This document shows, one piece after another, positions 1 through 8,449 of a stretch of DNA of 18,683 nt (position 1 is the stretch's first letter; every line of letters begins with the position of its first letter). This stretch comes from CAZMRQ01 sp964568795 (GTDB lineage Bacteria; Pseudomonadota; Gammaproteobacteria; Comchoanobacterales; Comchoanobacteraceae): NCBI GenBank assembly GCA_964568795.1, contig CAZMRQ010000029.1:1-18683 (forward strand), in the 5' to 3' direction. Made by a program: the position numbers and the translations under genes. The notes under the pieces were generated by a model. That model was not told the origin of the DNA, searched no databases, and was given only the letters and a program-made list of their open reading frames with translations.

Positions 1-3000
1 ACTGATCTATGTGTTTCATCATCATGTCCCACATATACCAATCCAGGGCCCATAAAGCATACTGGAACGGGGTGATGCTTTTGAATTCTCTGCCATTATG
101 AAACTCTTTTCCATACGCACGGTACATCAATGTATTGGGATATTTTTGAATAATCTTCTCTGCTCTATCCTGCTCGCCACACATCACTTCATATAGTAAT
201 GCTTCTGCCAATGCTTTTTCATAACAGGCTTTCCATTCATCTCCTTGTGATGGAGGCGTGGTCATCATCAATTGATCTATAGCCTTATACTTTACAGTCC
301 CACTTTCAATAATACCCACTTGACCCTGTTCCATATGCTCACGCCAGCTCTTGCAGAACTGATCTCTCTTCCTACCATGACTCATCTGAGCTACTGAGCA
401 CACTATGTGCATGGGGATCTTTTTTTGTTCTTTCTGATACTTAATCAAATAGTCTTTTCTATCTTCACCAGTTGATTCCACTACTTGAGACCAACTTTCT
501 AGTAAGGGCTCAATATCATAAAATCCTCTGTATACTTCATTTTTGTAGAATTCACTCACCTCATCACCCATCGCATCTATCAGCAACCACCTCAGTGGCA
601 TATCCAATGACCACAATGCATACTCTGCGGCGGCCATATCGGTATCAAAGCCCTCTACTTGTATCGGTTCCGTGACTATCAGATGCTGATCAGGTGCTTT
701 GTGATAGACATAACGCACACCTCCCCTATCACAGACATCTTTTCGGGCAGATGTCGATGATCTGCTTCTTTCCTCTATAAGGTATTTGCCTGAGAATTGG
801 TTAAGGCGGACGGTTTTAAGTGCTGGCCATGTCATATTGAACAGCGTTGTATCTATATCTATCCCTGATAGAGTTACTGACCTTACCATCAACTTACTGG
901 ATATCTTCCTAGGGATCTCCACTGCCCTTAAATCAGACCACTGTGGACTAATGACTTTGAGGACATTGAGCTTATCATATCCTGACAGTTTTGTTAAAAA
1001 GTCAGTCCACTTCGGTACACCTTCCCACTGACAGCGGTCTATCACTAAAATTGATAACATTTTCAGAGGCTTCAGAACATGGGTTGTCAATTCCTTTATC
1101 GGCAGTCTCATGGCTCTTAACGTCACACTGCGTACCTGACTTGACATACTGGATTTCGATAAAAGTCTTGACCAACGACTCATTCGAGTTAATTGCTCTT
1201 CAGAGGTTTTTTGATAACCCACAATTTGGCTCATCATGTCCATCACCTGCGGATTGGTCACAGGGTTGAGGTACCATTTCGTGAAATCACCCATTTTCAC
1301 TTGGGATGGATTCTGATAATACTGTTCTTTAAATCTCTGCCACTGTCTTAATTCTAAGCATCCATCAATGGCTTTTACCGCTAGTACGCGCTCTTCTTCC
1401 TTATCAGCGATCTGGCCCAATGCTGAGGCATACTGCATCGCTGTCGCTACGGAAGCTCGGCACATCACCCGGCCCTGTGCAGTATCCACCATCTGCCTGT
1501 TGTACTGACCATTTTCAATCGCGGTAAAGGCCTTATCCAGATCTGTGCCATGATCTGCCCTGATCTGGCGATACACCAGCGTGATGCTTGGCTCAGCCAA
1601 CTCGATAAGGTCTTCTATTGTACAGAAGCGATCTTCCATGACTTTACTTTGCATGTGCTTAAGACCCAGTTCAACCCGACTGATCAAGCTCAACGGCATC
1701 TCTGGTCTGAGTATGCCTCCTGCCATCTCTTTGTCTCTCCCAAACAAACCGCTGGATTTTAAGCTTTTGGTAAAGATCTCATGACTCCTTGTGATCACCG
1801 ACTCTGGTATATCCTTTCTCACCATATAATCATACTGATTGAGATACAGCAGCCAATACTCAATCACTTGATCCACTTGGATATCAATAAGCCAATCCAC
1901 TATCTTCTCTGGCACCGTCTCTTCTATCAAGCCCATACACAACAGACAGTTTTTCATCACGATCACATCTTCACTTTTACTGATCTGATCTTCCATAAAC
2001 CGCTTCTTGCGTATGGGTTCACAAGCGATAGATTCATTATCTATGATGTGCAGCTGGCCATCAGCACTTAAAATCACATTATCCATCTTGATGTCTTCTG
2101 ACCTTAACAATACGCTGAGAATTACTGCCTGTGCATAACTCACCAGATCAATATCCTTGGCTTCGAAGGGTCTGACTAGGGTTTGTCCTGGGACGGTGGC
2201 AGTTAACCACAATGGCTGGGGCTCTTGATTTTTATAGCGCCATGTCCCCAACATCCAGGTGTCTTCTTTATTATACATCGCTTTCTCAAGTCCACGGCTT
2301 ACCAACTCGCCACCCATCATGCGTGGATCGAGCTTGATGTGAAAACTACCCAATGAACGTACATGTCCTGCTGATAGATATTCTCTCTGAAATTCACCAG
2401 CTTTGTATATCTGTTGTACATGTTGGTTTTTGATAAACCCTCTTTGCCACGATGTGATCAACTCAACATCACTGCGTTCTTCTTGTAATAATGAGGCCAA
2501 CTTCACGCTAACGTCATTATAGACCAGTTGATACATCCTCTGACCTCGGTCATGATCAGACTCTCTAATCAATACCCACAGTTTGTCTGTGGCGTTGTCT
2601 GTAATAGATCTCAATTTCTGGTCATTGATCTGGCTGTTGAGAGCTTCTGGATACAATGCAATATAAAACGCCTCTTTCATGGCAATATCTGCATCATAGC
2701 ACCACAACTGCCGCCATACCTCACTGCTATAATTCTGATAAATCAATCGATGATTGATACACCATACATCCTCTTGATTGGCACTCAGCAGCATCTTCAC
2801 TATTGTTTTTGGATTATCTACACCACTGATTAAAAGCTTTAATCCCATGGCCTCCAATAACGTATCTTGGTCTTTCGTGAGGGCACGCGTCATTTGCATC
2901 AGCGACCACTGATCCCAATCAGTCACATCTGGTACTTCTGCCGCCATACCTTGTTTACTGAGGATTGACCATTGCGCCAATCTGATTCTGACTTCATTCC

Positions 3001-5311
3001 AACCCTGTGTCTCCAACTCACCCCACAATAGATCTCTCATCTGATGCTGGAGCTCCTGAGCCAGGGTACTCTGATCACGGGTGGATTTGTGTAATGATGG
3101 CATAAGCAGCAATGCTCTCTGGCTCAATGCAAGATCATGCTCTCTCAGCGCGGTTAGCTTGTTTTGGTGTATCTCCTGACTTAGGTCCAGCTTATGCAGT
3201 GCAGCGATCGCTATCGCAGCAGCATCATTGTACTTGGTATCAAATAGCTGCACGGCCAAATACATCAAACCTTTGTCTTGGGGCTCTATCCCCCACACAA
3301 TCTGTGCTTCCAGATTCTGATGATTTTTCAACAATGACACCAAGATCTGCGAATAAGCAGCGTGGCAGTAACTCGGGTGCTCATCTTGGTCCAGCGCCAT
3401 CACTTCAGCCAATTGCTCCTGCGCACAATGGCCTGATTTTTTAATTTGCATATGAAGAAAATCAAGTTGGGCGTGGGTAAGAACATGGCTGTCTGCAAAC
3501 AGCTTCACCGCCTGATGCGTGATTTTACCAAGTGTGATAATTATTTGTAGAATTGCCATCGGTGCCATATGGCTGAGCGATAATCCTTTGATGCCACCCA
3601 GTGGTTTAAGCAATTCATACCAGTGTGCCTGATTCATAGGCAAGGCCATCAACCACCCTTTCACCAAATCACATTCCATCCGCACTTGTGCGTCTCTTCG
3701 CTCTTCTTCCACTGATACAGCTTGTTGGTATGCTTTTTTTAAACTCTTGATATTTTTTGCTATCAATTGACGGTTTTTCGGCCCCTGCTCTTCAAGTACG
3801 TAATCTTTAAAAGACTCTGCTGTGCGCCCCTCATCACCCAAACACATGACCAGTTTCGGCATCAGTACAGACAGTGTTTTCATCAATCTTGGAAACACCT
3901 TGCCCACCAATGGATCCCATTTCCGCAGTGTCATGAGATAACCAAGTGTGGTTTGTAGGATCTTCGGCAAGTATATCAGCTCCTGATCGTGTTTGATGTA
4001 ATGGCTCATCAGTTTGAGCTGATCCCCCATGATTTGACAGTCTTGATCACATATGGGCATGGGTAATGCATCTTGTGTCCAGAGCCCCAGTGCTTTGTGT
4101 AGTACTGCCTGGGCAAATTGATTCTTTGCTATTGGGTGGTCTGCACGACTCTCGACTTCCAACCACTTGTCAGCACATTGGATCATTTTTTTCAATTCTA
4201 AGGACACTCTATTTTTTAATAAGGGGTCTTTGATTAATGCTTGCCGCTCGAATATCCATCTAACATCATCCTTGAAAATATACATCGATTGCCATTGTGG
4301 CCATATCCGTGTCATATATTGCACCATAGCTGGTGTGAACCAATCGTATAAATGAGTTACATCTTGAGTGATTTCCCATGATCCGCTATCATAAAGCATT
4401 GATGCTGGGTAATACTGCAATAACACATCACCCCACCGCTCAATCCATTCATGCGCGCTTTCTTTTCTCAATGAATCGACGAAATCATGGTTGTTACAGA
4501 ACTTATCAAAATCAGTTAACTCTCTATCTGTGTGCGTCAACAGCTCTGCTTGCATCAGCATCACCATGGGCCTGATCAGCACTTGGCCACTGTCCTCCTC
4601 GATCTCTCTCGGATCCAACCTTCTGATATCCTCCTTGTACATCTCAAGGGCATAGCGCACGATCGCTTGTTGCCATGTGAATTGCGATACGCTGTATGTC
4701 GACCATATCTTATCTTCAGGCTCACAGTACCGATCATCATCTTTGAGAAGATGATCACCCACGGCAATGATATTCCGTTGGGGCTTTTCGAAGAGTATGT
4801 GCTTGGCCCAGTCACACAAATCTTTTTTCATGTGATCAGACATACAGCCATCTATGATGCCTGGTGGATCCACAATATCCTCATCTGTCTCAATGACAGC
4901 CTCATCTAGCGGTGCATCATCTTGTTGGGGTGAGGCAGTGACTGCCTGTGTCACCACACCCAATGTCATATCTTGAATGACCCTATCTATTTCTTGGAAA
5001 AAATCCTGTACCTGTATATATCTCTTATCTTTATCTGCCAACCTGAGTCTTTTAAAGCCTGATCGTGAATTGTACTTGTCTATGAAGGCCGCTATTTTCT
5101 TCATCAGTTCATCACAGGCCACCAAATGTGAGTGCATGTGCGCAGTGTGCATGGCATCTGATGTGTGCAGCTGCTCACACGTATTTTTGATGCGCTTCAC
5201 ACGCTCTATTAACCGCAGAGCCCCTTGCCTGTTATCTTTGATTAACCGGCGCCTATCCTCAATCGCTGCACATGCTTTGATCAAGTTCTCCAATAACCCT
5301 ATTGCATCCAT
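1..5311 (-). CDS. Giant multidomain kinase-like / ankyrin-like protein, putative effector (partial, 3' end outside window)
   Basis: An open minus-strand frame runs from an ATG at 5311 through the left edge without a stop (at least 1,770 codons). An AGGA ribosome site lies about 8 bases before the ATG. Residues 1-120 form an amphipathic helical bundle (RLIERVKRIKN at 33-43, KYNSRSGFKR at 79-88) resembling the MLKL/HeLo-like N-terminal domain. A long, mainly helical region without recognised domains follows. Residues 980-1095 look kinase-like: HIKLDP with K993, GGE with E1002, then SEDIKMDN (D1073, N1078) and IIDNE (D1091), matching a catalytic loop and a DFG/IDxE metal site. Residues 1390-1510 have degenerate leucine-rich-repeat-like strands (VRSVTL twice). 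YALWSLD at 1564 and TPFQYALWALD ending near 1757 are related ankyrin-like helices. No signal peptide is seen. Secretion as a host-directed effector is inference; the open frame is certain, the domain calls moderate. Confidence 0.8.
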   Translation of the reverse strand, partial: MDAIGLLENLIKACAAIEDRRRLIKDNRQGALRLIERVKRIKNTCEQLHTSDAMHTAHMHSHLVACDELMKKIAAFIDKYNSRSGFKRLRLADKDKRYIQVQDFFQEIDRVIQDMTLGVVTQAVTASPQQDDAPLDEAVIETDEDIVDPPGIIDGCMSDHMKKDLCDWAKHILFEKPQRNIIAVGDHLLKDDDRYCEPEDKIWSTYSVSQFTWQQAIVRYALEMYKEDIRRLDPREIEEDSGQVLIRPMVMLMQAELLTHTDRELTDFDKFCNNHDFVDSLRKESAHEWIERWGDVLLQYYPASMLYDSGSWEITQDVTHLYDWFTPAMVQYMTRIWPQWQSMYIFKDDVRWIFERQALIKDPLLKNRVSLELKKMIQCADKWLEVESRADHPIAKNQFAQAVLHKALGLWTQDALPMPICDQDCQIMGDQLKLMSHYIKHDQELIYLPKILQTTLGYLMTLRKWDPLVGKVFPRLMKTLSVLMPKLVMCLGDEGRTAESFKDYVLEEQGPKNRQLIAKNIKSLKKAYQQAVSVEEERRDAQVRMECDLVKGWLMALPMNQAHWYELLKPLGGIKGLSLSHMAPMAILQIIITLGKITHQAVKLFADSHVLTHAQLDFLHMQIKKSGHCAQEQLAEVMALDQDEHPSYCHAAYSQILVSLLKNHQNLEAQIVWGIEPQDKGLMYLAVQLFDTKYNDAAAIAIAALHKLDLSQEIHQNKLTALREHDLALSQRALLLMPSLHKSTRDQSTLAQELQHQMRDLLWGELETQGWNEVRIRLAQWSILSKQGMAAEVPDVTDWDQWSLMQMTRALTKDQDTLLEAMGLKLLISGVDNPKTIVKMLLSANQEDVWCINHRLIYQNYSSEVWRQLWCYDADIAMKEAFYIALYPEALNSQINDQKLRSITDNATDKLWVLIRESDHDRGQRMYQLVYNDVSVKLASLLQEERSDVELITSWQRGFIKNQHVQQIYKAGEFQREYLSAGHVRSLGSFHIKLDPRMMGGELVSRGLEKAMYNKEDTWMLGTWRYKNQEPQPLWLTATVPGQTLVRPFEAKDIDLVSYAQAVILSVLLRSEDIKMDNVILSADGQLHIIDNESIACEPIRKKRFMEDQISKSEDVIVMKNCLLCMGLIEETVPEKIVDWLIDIQVDQVIEYWLLYLNQYDYMVRKDIPESVITRSHEIFTKSLKSSGLFGRDKEMAGGILRPEMPLSLISRVELGLKHMQSKVMEDRFCTIEDLIELAEPSITLVYRQIRADHGTDLDKAFTAIENGQYNRQMVDTAQGRVMCRASVATAMQYASALGQIADKEEERVLAVKAIDGCLELRQWQRFKEQYYQNPSQVKMGDFTKWYLNPVTNPQVMDMMSQIVGYQKTSEEQLTRMSRWSRLLSKSSMSSQVRSVTLRAMRLPIKELTTHVLKPLKMLSILVIDRCQWEGVPKWTDFLTKLSGYDKLNVLKVISPQWSDLRAVEIPRKISSKLMVRSVTLSGIDIDTTLFNMTWPALKTVRLNQFSGKYLIEERSRSSTSARKDVCDRGGVRYVYHKAPDQHLIVTEPIQVEGFDTDMAAAEYALWSLDMPLRWLLIDAMGDEVSEFYKNEVYRGFYDIEPLLESWSQVVESTGEDRKDYLIKYQKEQKKIPMHIVCSVAQMSHGRKRDQFCKSWREHMEQGQVGIIESGTVKYKAIDQLMMTTPPSQGDEWKACYEKALAEALLYEVMCGEQDRAEKIIQKYPNTLMYRAYGKEFHNGREFKSITPFQYALWALDWYMWDMMMKHIDQ

Positions 5312-5351
5312 ATGATTATCCTATTTTTTGCGACATCATAAATATATATGC

Positions 5352-5380
5352 ATATTAATGCATTCTTAAGACTTTATCAA
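5352..5380 (-). promoter_or_regulatory. Predicted sigma70 promoter of the giant kinase-like gene
   Basis: Reading the minus strand, TTGATA (5380-5375) and TAATAT (5357-5352) are separated by 17 bases, about 40 bases before the ATG at 5311. The -10 box matches consensus at only four positions and the region is very AT-rich, so a chance match is possible. The rest of 5312-5526 shows nothing recognisable. Confidence 0.4.
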
Positions 5381-5526
5381 TGTGTATTTTTGGATTTTGT
5401 AATAGCAATTTACGAATGTCGCCTTATCCCCATAGCCTGTCAGGAATCTTTAACACTGATCAAGGCAGTCAGAACTGTTCTTAAGATCATACCAGCTGTC
5501 TAGCCAGTCAAGGGATAAAAATCTCA

Positions 5527-5784
5527 ATGGACGGCAAAGGTCGGCGGTTGATGCATGCCACTGTCACCGTTTGTGAAAGCGAAGATGGTTATGTAGAAAT
5601 CCTGCACAACACCAAGCCTTTAACTCATGTGGTATTCTCAAAGAATAACCGGCCCAAGGGTGCACTGACACGCAAAGATGTTGACGCACATCTCAACAAG
5701 AAAAAGGCCCGCCCAAGTCCTTCTGCAGATCATCCCTGGAGAAGGAATCATTCTACTGAGCCTATGATAACAGGAGGACTATGA
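5527..5784 (+). pseudogene. C-terminal remnant of an ISNCY-type transposase
   Basis: An 85-residue frame carries GRRLMHATVTVCE near its start and ends in SADHPWRR plus a short tail. This resembles the extreme C-terminus of ISNCY (IS1202-group) transposases, whose last segment has a 'GRRLRHATV...' strand and a terminal 'NHPWR' motif. Full-length members have about 400 or more residues including the DDE catalytic domain; none of that lies upstream, where the frame is closed by a stop at 5482-5484. The ATG at 5527 is therefore probably an internal codon, and the piece is a 5'-truncated, non-functional remnant. The repeats at 5851-5915 would be the element's right end. The family assignment is from memory of the motif, not a search. 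Confidence 0.6.
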
Positions 5785-5850
5785 TGATGAAAATAGCACA
5801 ATATGGGCGGAAGAATAGAGGTGAAAATTTTATTGAGGAGGCTATCGGGG

Positions 5851-5915
5851 GGTGACATTTCTATCTTGCTAAGCGGGTGACATTTCTATCTTGCTAAGCG
5901 GGTGACATTTTCATC
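5851..5915. repeat. Tandem 25-bp direct repeats, likely the end of the insertion-sequence remnant
   Basis: Two identical 25-bp units, each starting GGTGACATTTC and ending TTGCTAAGCG, lie head to tail at 5851-5875 and 5876-5900. A third partial unit (GGTGACATTT) starts at 5901. They sit about 65 bases after the transposase stub and 28 bases before the end of sufT. Repeated transposase-binding sites at an insertion-sequence terminus are the simplest explanation. They are too few and have no spacers, so this is not a CRISPR array. Confidence 0.8.
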
Positions 5916-5942
5916 TGGGCTTTACATATATCGACTAAACTT

Positions 5943-6488
5943 CTATAAAACCCCAAGAGACAACTTGGCTGCATCGGACATCACCTCTTTAGACCACGGA
6001 GGGTCAAAAACCAAATCAATAGTCACCTCTGCCACATCAGGAATACGCGCAATCTTACGCTTTGCGGTATCCACCATCACTGGCCCCATACCACAGCCGG
6101 GAGAAGTTAATGTCATGCTAACCAGGACATGATTCGCCTCTGCCTGTTGATAACAGTCAACATGGTAGACAAGACCTAGTTCAACAATATTGACGGGGAT
6201 TTCTGGATCAAAGCATTGCTTTAACGCTGCCCATACTTTATCAACAAGCGGGCCGTCAAGCGTCAAATAATCATCAAGACCAGCAACTTTATCAACACCT
6301 AAACAATCATGGTCTTCCTCATGTACTAAGAACCAATTGCCATTAACATCAATGGTATAAGATCCACCTAGATTCTGAATAACGCGTACCAAAGTTCCTG
6401 CTGGCAGAGGCATAAGCTCCCCATGTGGGATAATGGTCACATGCACATCACGCTTCAGAACCACACCATCATTGGGCTGCAATGTCAT
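5943..6488 (-). CDS. sufT: SufT, Fe-S cluster assembly/maturation protein with a MIP18 (DUF59) domain
   Basis: The product has 181 residues. The second half is a MIP18/DUF59 domain with DPEIPVNIVELGLVY, TSPGCGMGP (the conserved Cys is about 132) and the family C-terminus FDPPWSKEVMSDAAKLSLGV. The N-terminal half is the SufT-specific extension. Members assist Fe-S protein maturation, probably at the transfer step. The ATG at 6488 is preferred over the GTG three bases upstream because AAGGAG sits six bases before it. The start lies inside the end of the preceding A-type carrier gene (20-base overlap), so translation is probably coupled. It is the last gene of the suf operon, with no clear hairpin terminator after it; insertion-sequence debris begins within 30 bases. 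Confidence 0.9.
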   Translation of the reverse strand: MTLQPNDGVVLKRDVHVTIIPHGELMPLPAGTLVRVIQNLGGSYTIDVNGNWFLVHEEDHDCLGVDKVAGLDDYLTLDGPLVDKVWAALKQCFDPEIPVNIVELGLVYHVDCYQQAEANHVLVSMTLTSPGCGMGPVMVDTAKRKIARIPDVAEVTIDLVFDPPWSKEVMSDAAKLSLGVL

Positions 6489-6825
6489 CACTTTCTCCTT
6501 TTAGTGAGAAACTCACCCCACAACCACAGTAATCTTTAGCCTGTGGGTTATTAAAAACTATCTTTTCCTGCCCTGCCGTGAGAGATTGATGATCAATAGT
6601 CATGCCCAATAGCATGGCACAAGAGCGCTTTTCTATACACACATCAAGTCCATGATGTTGTTCACACACATCTGTTGGTTCGGATTTATCACACAACACA
6701 ATATCATATTCATAACCCGAGCATCCGCTTGGCTTCACAGCGACACGTAGCCAACTTTTGATAGGAGTTATATGCTTTTTAAAGTGCTTCACAGCCTTTG
6801 GAGTCATAGTGATAATTGTTGTCAT
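6469..6825 (-). CDS. A-type Fe-S cluster carrier (HesB/IscA/SufA/ErpA family)
   Basis: This 118-residue protein has the three invariant cysteines of A-type carriers: C35 in GCSGYEYD and C100/C102 in CGCGVSF near the C-terminus. The family receives clusters from the Suf or Isc scaffold and hands them to apoproteins; here the SUF partner is implied by the operon. The ATG overlaps the sufU stop as ATGA, and AAGGTG lies about eight bases upstream. There are extra cysteines at 45, 54, 63 and 69, an unusually cysteine-rich middle for a carrier this short. Whether it corresponds to SufA or ErpA cannot be decided from motifs alone, so no symbol is given. Confidence 0.88.
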   Translation of the reverse strand: MTTIITMTPKAVKHFKKHITPIKSWLRVAVKPSGCSGYEYDIVLCDKSEPTDVCEQHHGLDVCIEKRSCAMLLGMTIDHQSLTAGQEKIVFNNPQAKDYCGCGVSFSLKGESDDIAAQ

Positions 6826-7256
6826 TCTGTAGTCACCTTATCAGTTTGTTGCTCAAGAGCAGCTATCATCGTATGCCATGCAAGTGTCGCACACTTGACA
6901 CGCATAGGGTATGCTTGCACTGTTGAAAGTGCGCTTAACTTACCGAGATCATGCTTGGGGCCTCCTGTGAGTTGAGCATGAAACTTTTTAAATAGCCTTG
7001 CCACTTCTACCACACTCAAACCCTGTATTGCATCACACATTAACGATGCAGAAGCTTTGGAAATAGCACAACCATGCCCCTGGAATTTCACTTCTTGAAC
7101 CAGGCCCTCTGTGACACGTAAAGAAATGGTGATCTGATCCCCACACAGCGGATTATGACCTTCGAGAGAATGCGTGTGATCAGCTGCCTCACCCGAGAAC
7201 TTTGTTGAGCGACTGTGATCAACAATCAGTTGTTGGTACAGATCATGAATGCTCAC
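6822..7256 (-). CDS. sufU: SufU, zinc-dependent sulfurtransferase partner of SufS
   Basis: The product has 144 residues. IscU/SufU-fold ligands are present: C38 and D40 in NPLCGD, C63 in GHGCAIS and C122 in RVKCATLAW. The extra segment between the second and third cysteines (about residues 90-115) is the hallmark of SufU rather than IscU. SufU binds zinc and takes the persulfide from SufS, replacing SufE. A longer frame is open up to 7370 but lies inside sufS. The GTG at 7256 is chosen because it overlaps the sufS stop as GTGA, is preceded by AGGAGAGGTG, and gives the usual family length and N-terminus (LYQQLIVDH). Confidence 0.9.
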   Translation of the reverse strand: MSIHDLYQQLIVDHSRSTKFSGEAADHTHSLEGHNPLCGDQITISLRVTEGLVQEVKFQGHGCAISKASASLMCDAIQGLSVVEVARLFKKFHAQLTGGPKHDLGKLSALSTVQAYPMRVKCATLAWHTMIAALEQQTDKVTTE

Positions 7257-8449
7257 TTCACCTCTCCTAACATCTGTTTGGCCTTGAGGCAAGCTGTGAT
7301 AAACCGATCGACATCTGCCATACTGTTGTAGCAACCGAAGGAAAGTCGTGTCAAAGCTGGCAGACGCCAAAACTGCATCAAGGGCATAGCACAGTGATGA
7401 CCAGCCCTCAAGGCCACATCTTCATTGTCACACAGTGTGGCTAAATCATGTGGGTGTATTCCGGGCATATCGAAAGACACTGTACCTATATGCACCCCCT
7501 TTTTATGCCCCATAATCCGGCACTCAGGCATAAATTCCTGCATCTGAGCTAAAGTGTAAGCAAGCAAGCTGGCTTCATGCGCTTGCATATTTCTTAAACC
7601 TATCTCCTCACAATATTGACACGCAGCAGCCATGCCAATAGCACCTGAGATATGCGGTGTTCCAGCTTCAAAACCTTGCGGACCATCAAGAAAATGCACT
7701 CCTTTCTCTGTCACTGAAGTGACCATTCCACCACCCAATTGGGTTTGCTTGCATTTTTTCATGTATTCCGTAGACACAACAGCAAAACCGATGCCTGAAG
7801 GGCCATACATTTTATGTGCTGAGCCCACATAAAAATCAGCACCAATATCCTTTATATTTACAGGGATATGAGATAAAGCCTGTGCACCATCAACACACAA
7901 CGGCACACCAGCAGGAACGATTTCCCTCACTTGTTCAAGGGAAGTGATAGCACCTGTCACATTGGCAACATGAGCCACCGTGACTATTTTAGTTTTCTCA
8001 TCAATAAAGTCAGCTAATTGTTGATAATCAATCACATCTTGGTCAGTCAAACGCACAATACGGCACTCTGCCCCGACATCTTTGGCCATCTGCCACCAGG
8101 GCAACCAATTAGCATGGTGCTCTTGAATAGTCATGACTATGTTATCTCCACACTCTAACTGATGACGGAGATAGGAATGCGCTACAAAATTCAAGCTTGC
8201 TGTTGCACCGCTTGTCCAAATAAACTCTAGGGGGTCCGCACCAATAAACCTTGCACAAATCTCTCGCGATTGTTCAAACTTCTGTGATGCATTATAGCCC
8301 AATCGATAGACTGCACGATGAACATTTGCATAACTCTGGGTGAGAAAATCAGCTTCAACTTCAACCACCTGTTTGGGTTTCAAAGTGCTCGCTGCTGAGT
8401 CCAAATAGCTTAGACCCTGAGATAAAACAGGAAAATCTTCACGTCGCAT
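7253..8449 (-). CDS. sufS: SufS, group II cysteine desulfurase
   Basis: This 398-residue PLP enzyme removes sulfur from cysteine as a persulfide, giving alanine. Visible sites are the N-terminal DSAAST, the PLP-stacking His in EHHANW (about 111), D188 in VDGAQ, the PLP-binding lysine K213 in GSAHKMYGPSG, and catalytic C353 in RAGHHCAMPL. The short active-site loop (RAGHHC) is typical of SufS rather than IscS/NifS. The ATG at 8449 overlaps the end of sufD by 11 bases, and the stop overlaps the sufU start, indicating coupled expression of the desulfurase and its sulfur acceptor. Length is normal for the family. Confidence 0.95.
   Translation of the reverse strand: MRREDFPVLSQGLSYLDSAASTLKPKQVVEVEADFLTQSYANVHRAVYRLGYNASQKFEQSREICARFIGADPLEFIWTSGATASLNFVAHSYLRHQLECGDNIVMTIQEHHANWLPWWQMAKDVGAECRIVRLTDQDVIDYQQLADFIDEKTKIVTVAHVANVTGAITSLEQVREIVPAGVPLCVDGAQALSHIPVNIKDIGADFYVGSAHKMYGPSGIGFAVVSTEYMKKCKQTQLGGGMVTSVTEKGVHFLDGPQGFEAGTPHISGAIGMAAACQYCEEIGLRNMQAHEASLLAYTLAQMQEFMPECRIMGHKKGVHIGTVSFDMPGIHPHDLATLCDNEDVALRAGHHCAMPLMQFWRLPALTRLSFGCYNSMADVDRFITACLKAKQMLGEVK

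Noticed and set aside
472..4909. Many plus-strand frames of 60-125 codons over the first 5 kb
   Set aside because: They lie opposite one continuous minus-strand frame of over 1,770 codons with coherent protein-like composition, and they show no family motifs or consistent ribosome sites.
5312..5526. Hidden upstream half of the transposase before 5527
   Set aside because: The frame is closed by a stop at 5482-5484 and the residues from there to 5527 show no transposase-like motif; a frameshifted remnant could not be recognised either.
5851..5915. Possible CRISPR array
   Set aside because: The 25-bp units are directly adjacent with no spacers, there are only two and a half copies, and a transposase stub lies next to them.
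7257..7370. N-terminal extension of SufU into sufS
   Set aside because: SufU family members start near LYQQLIVDH; the GTGA overlap and the AGGAGAGGTG before it fix the start at 7256.
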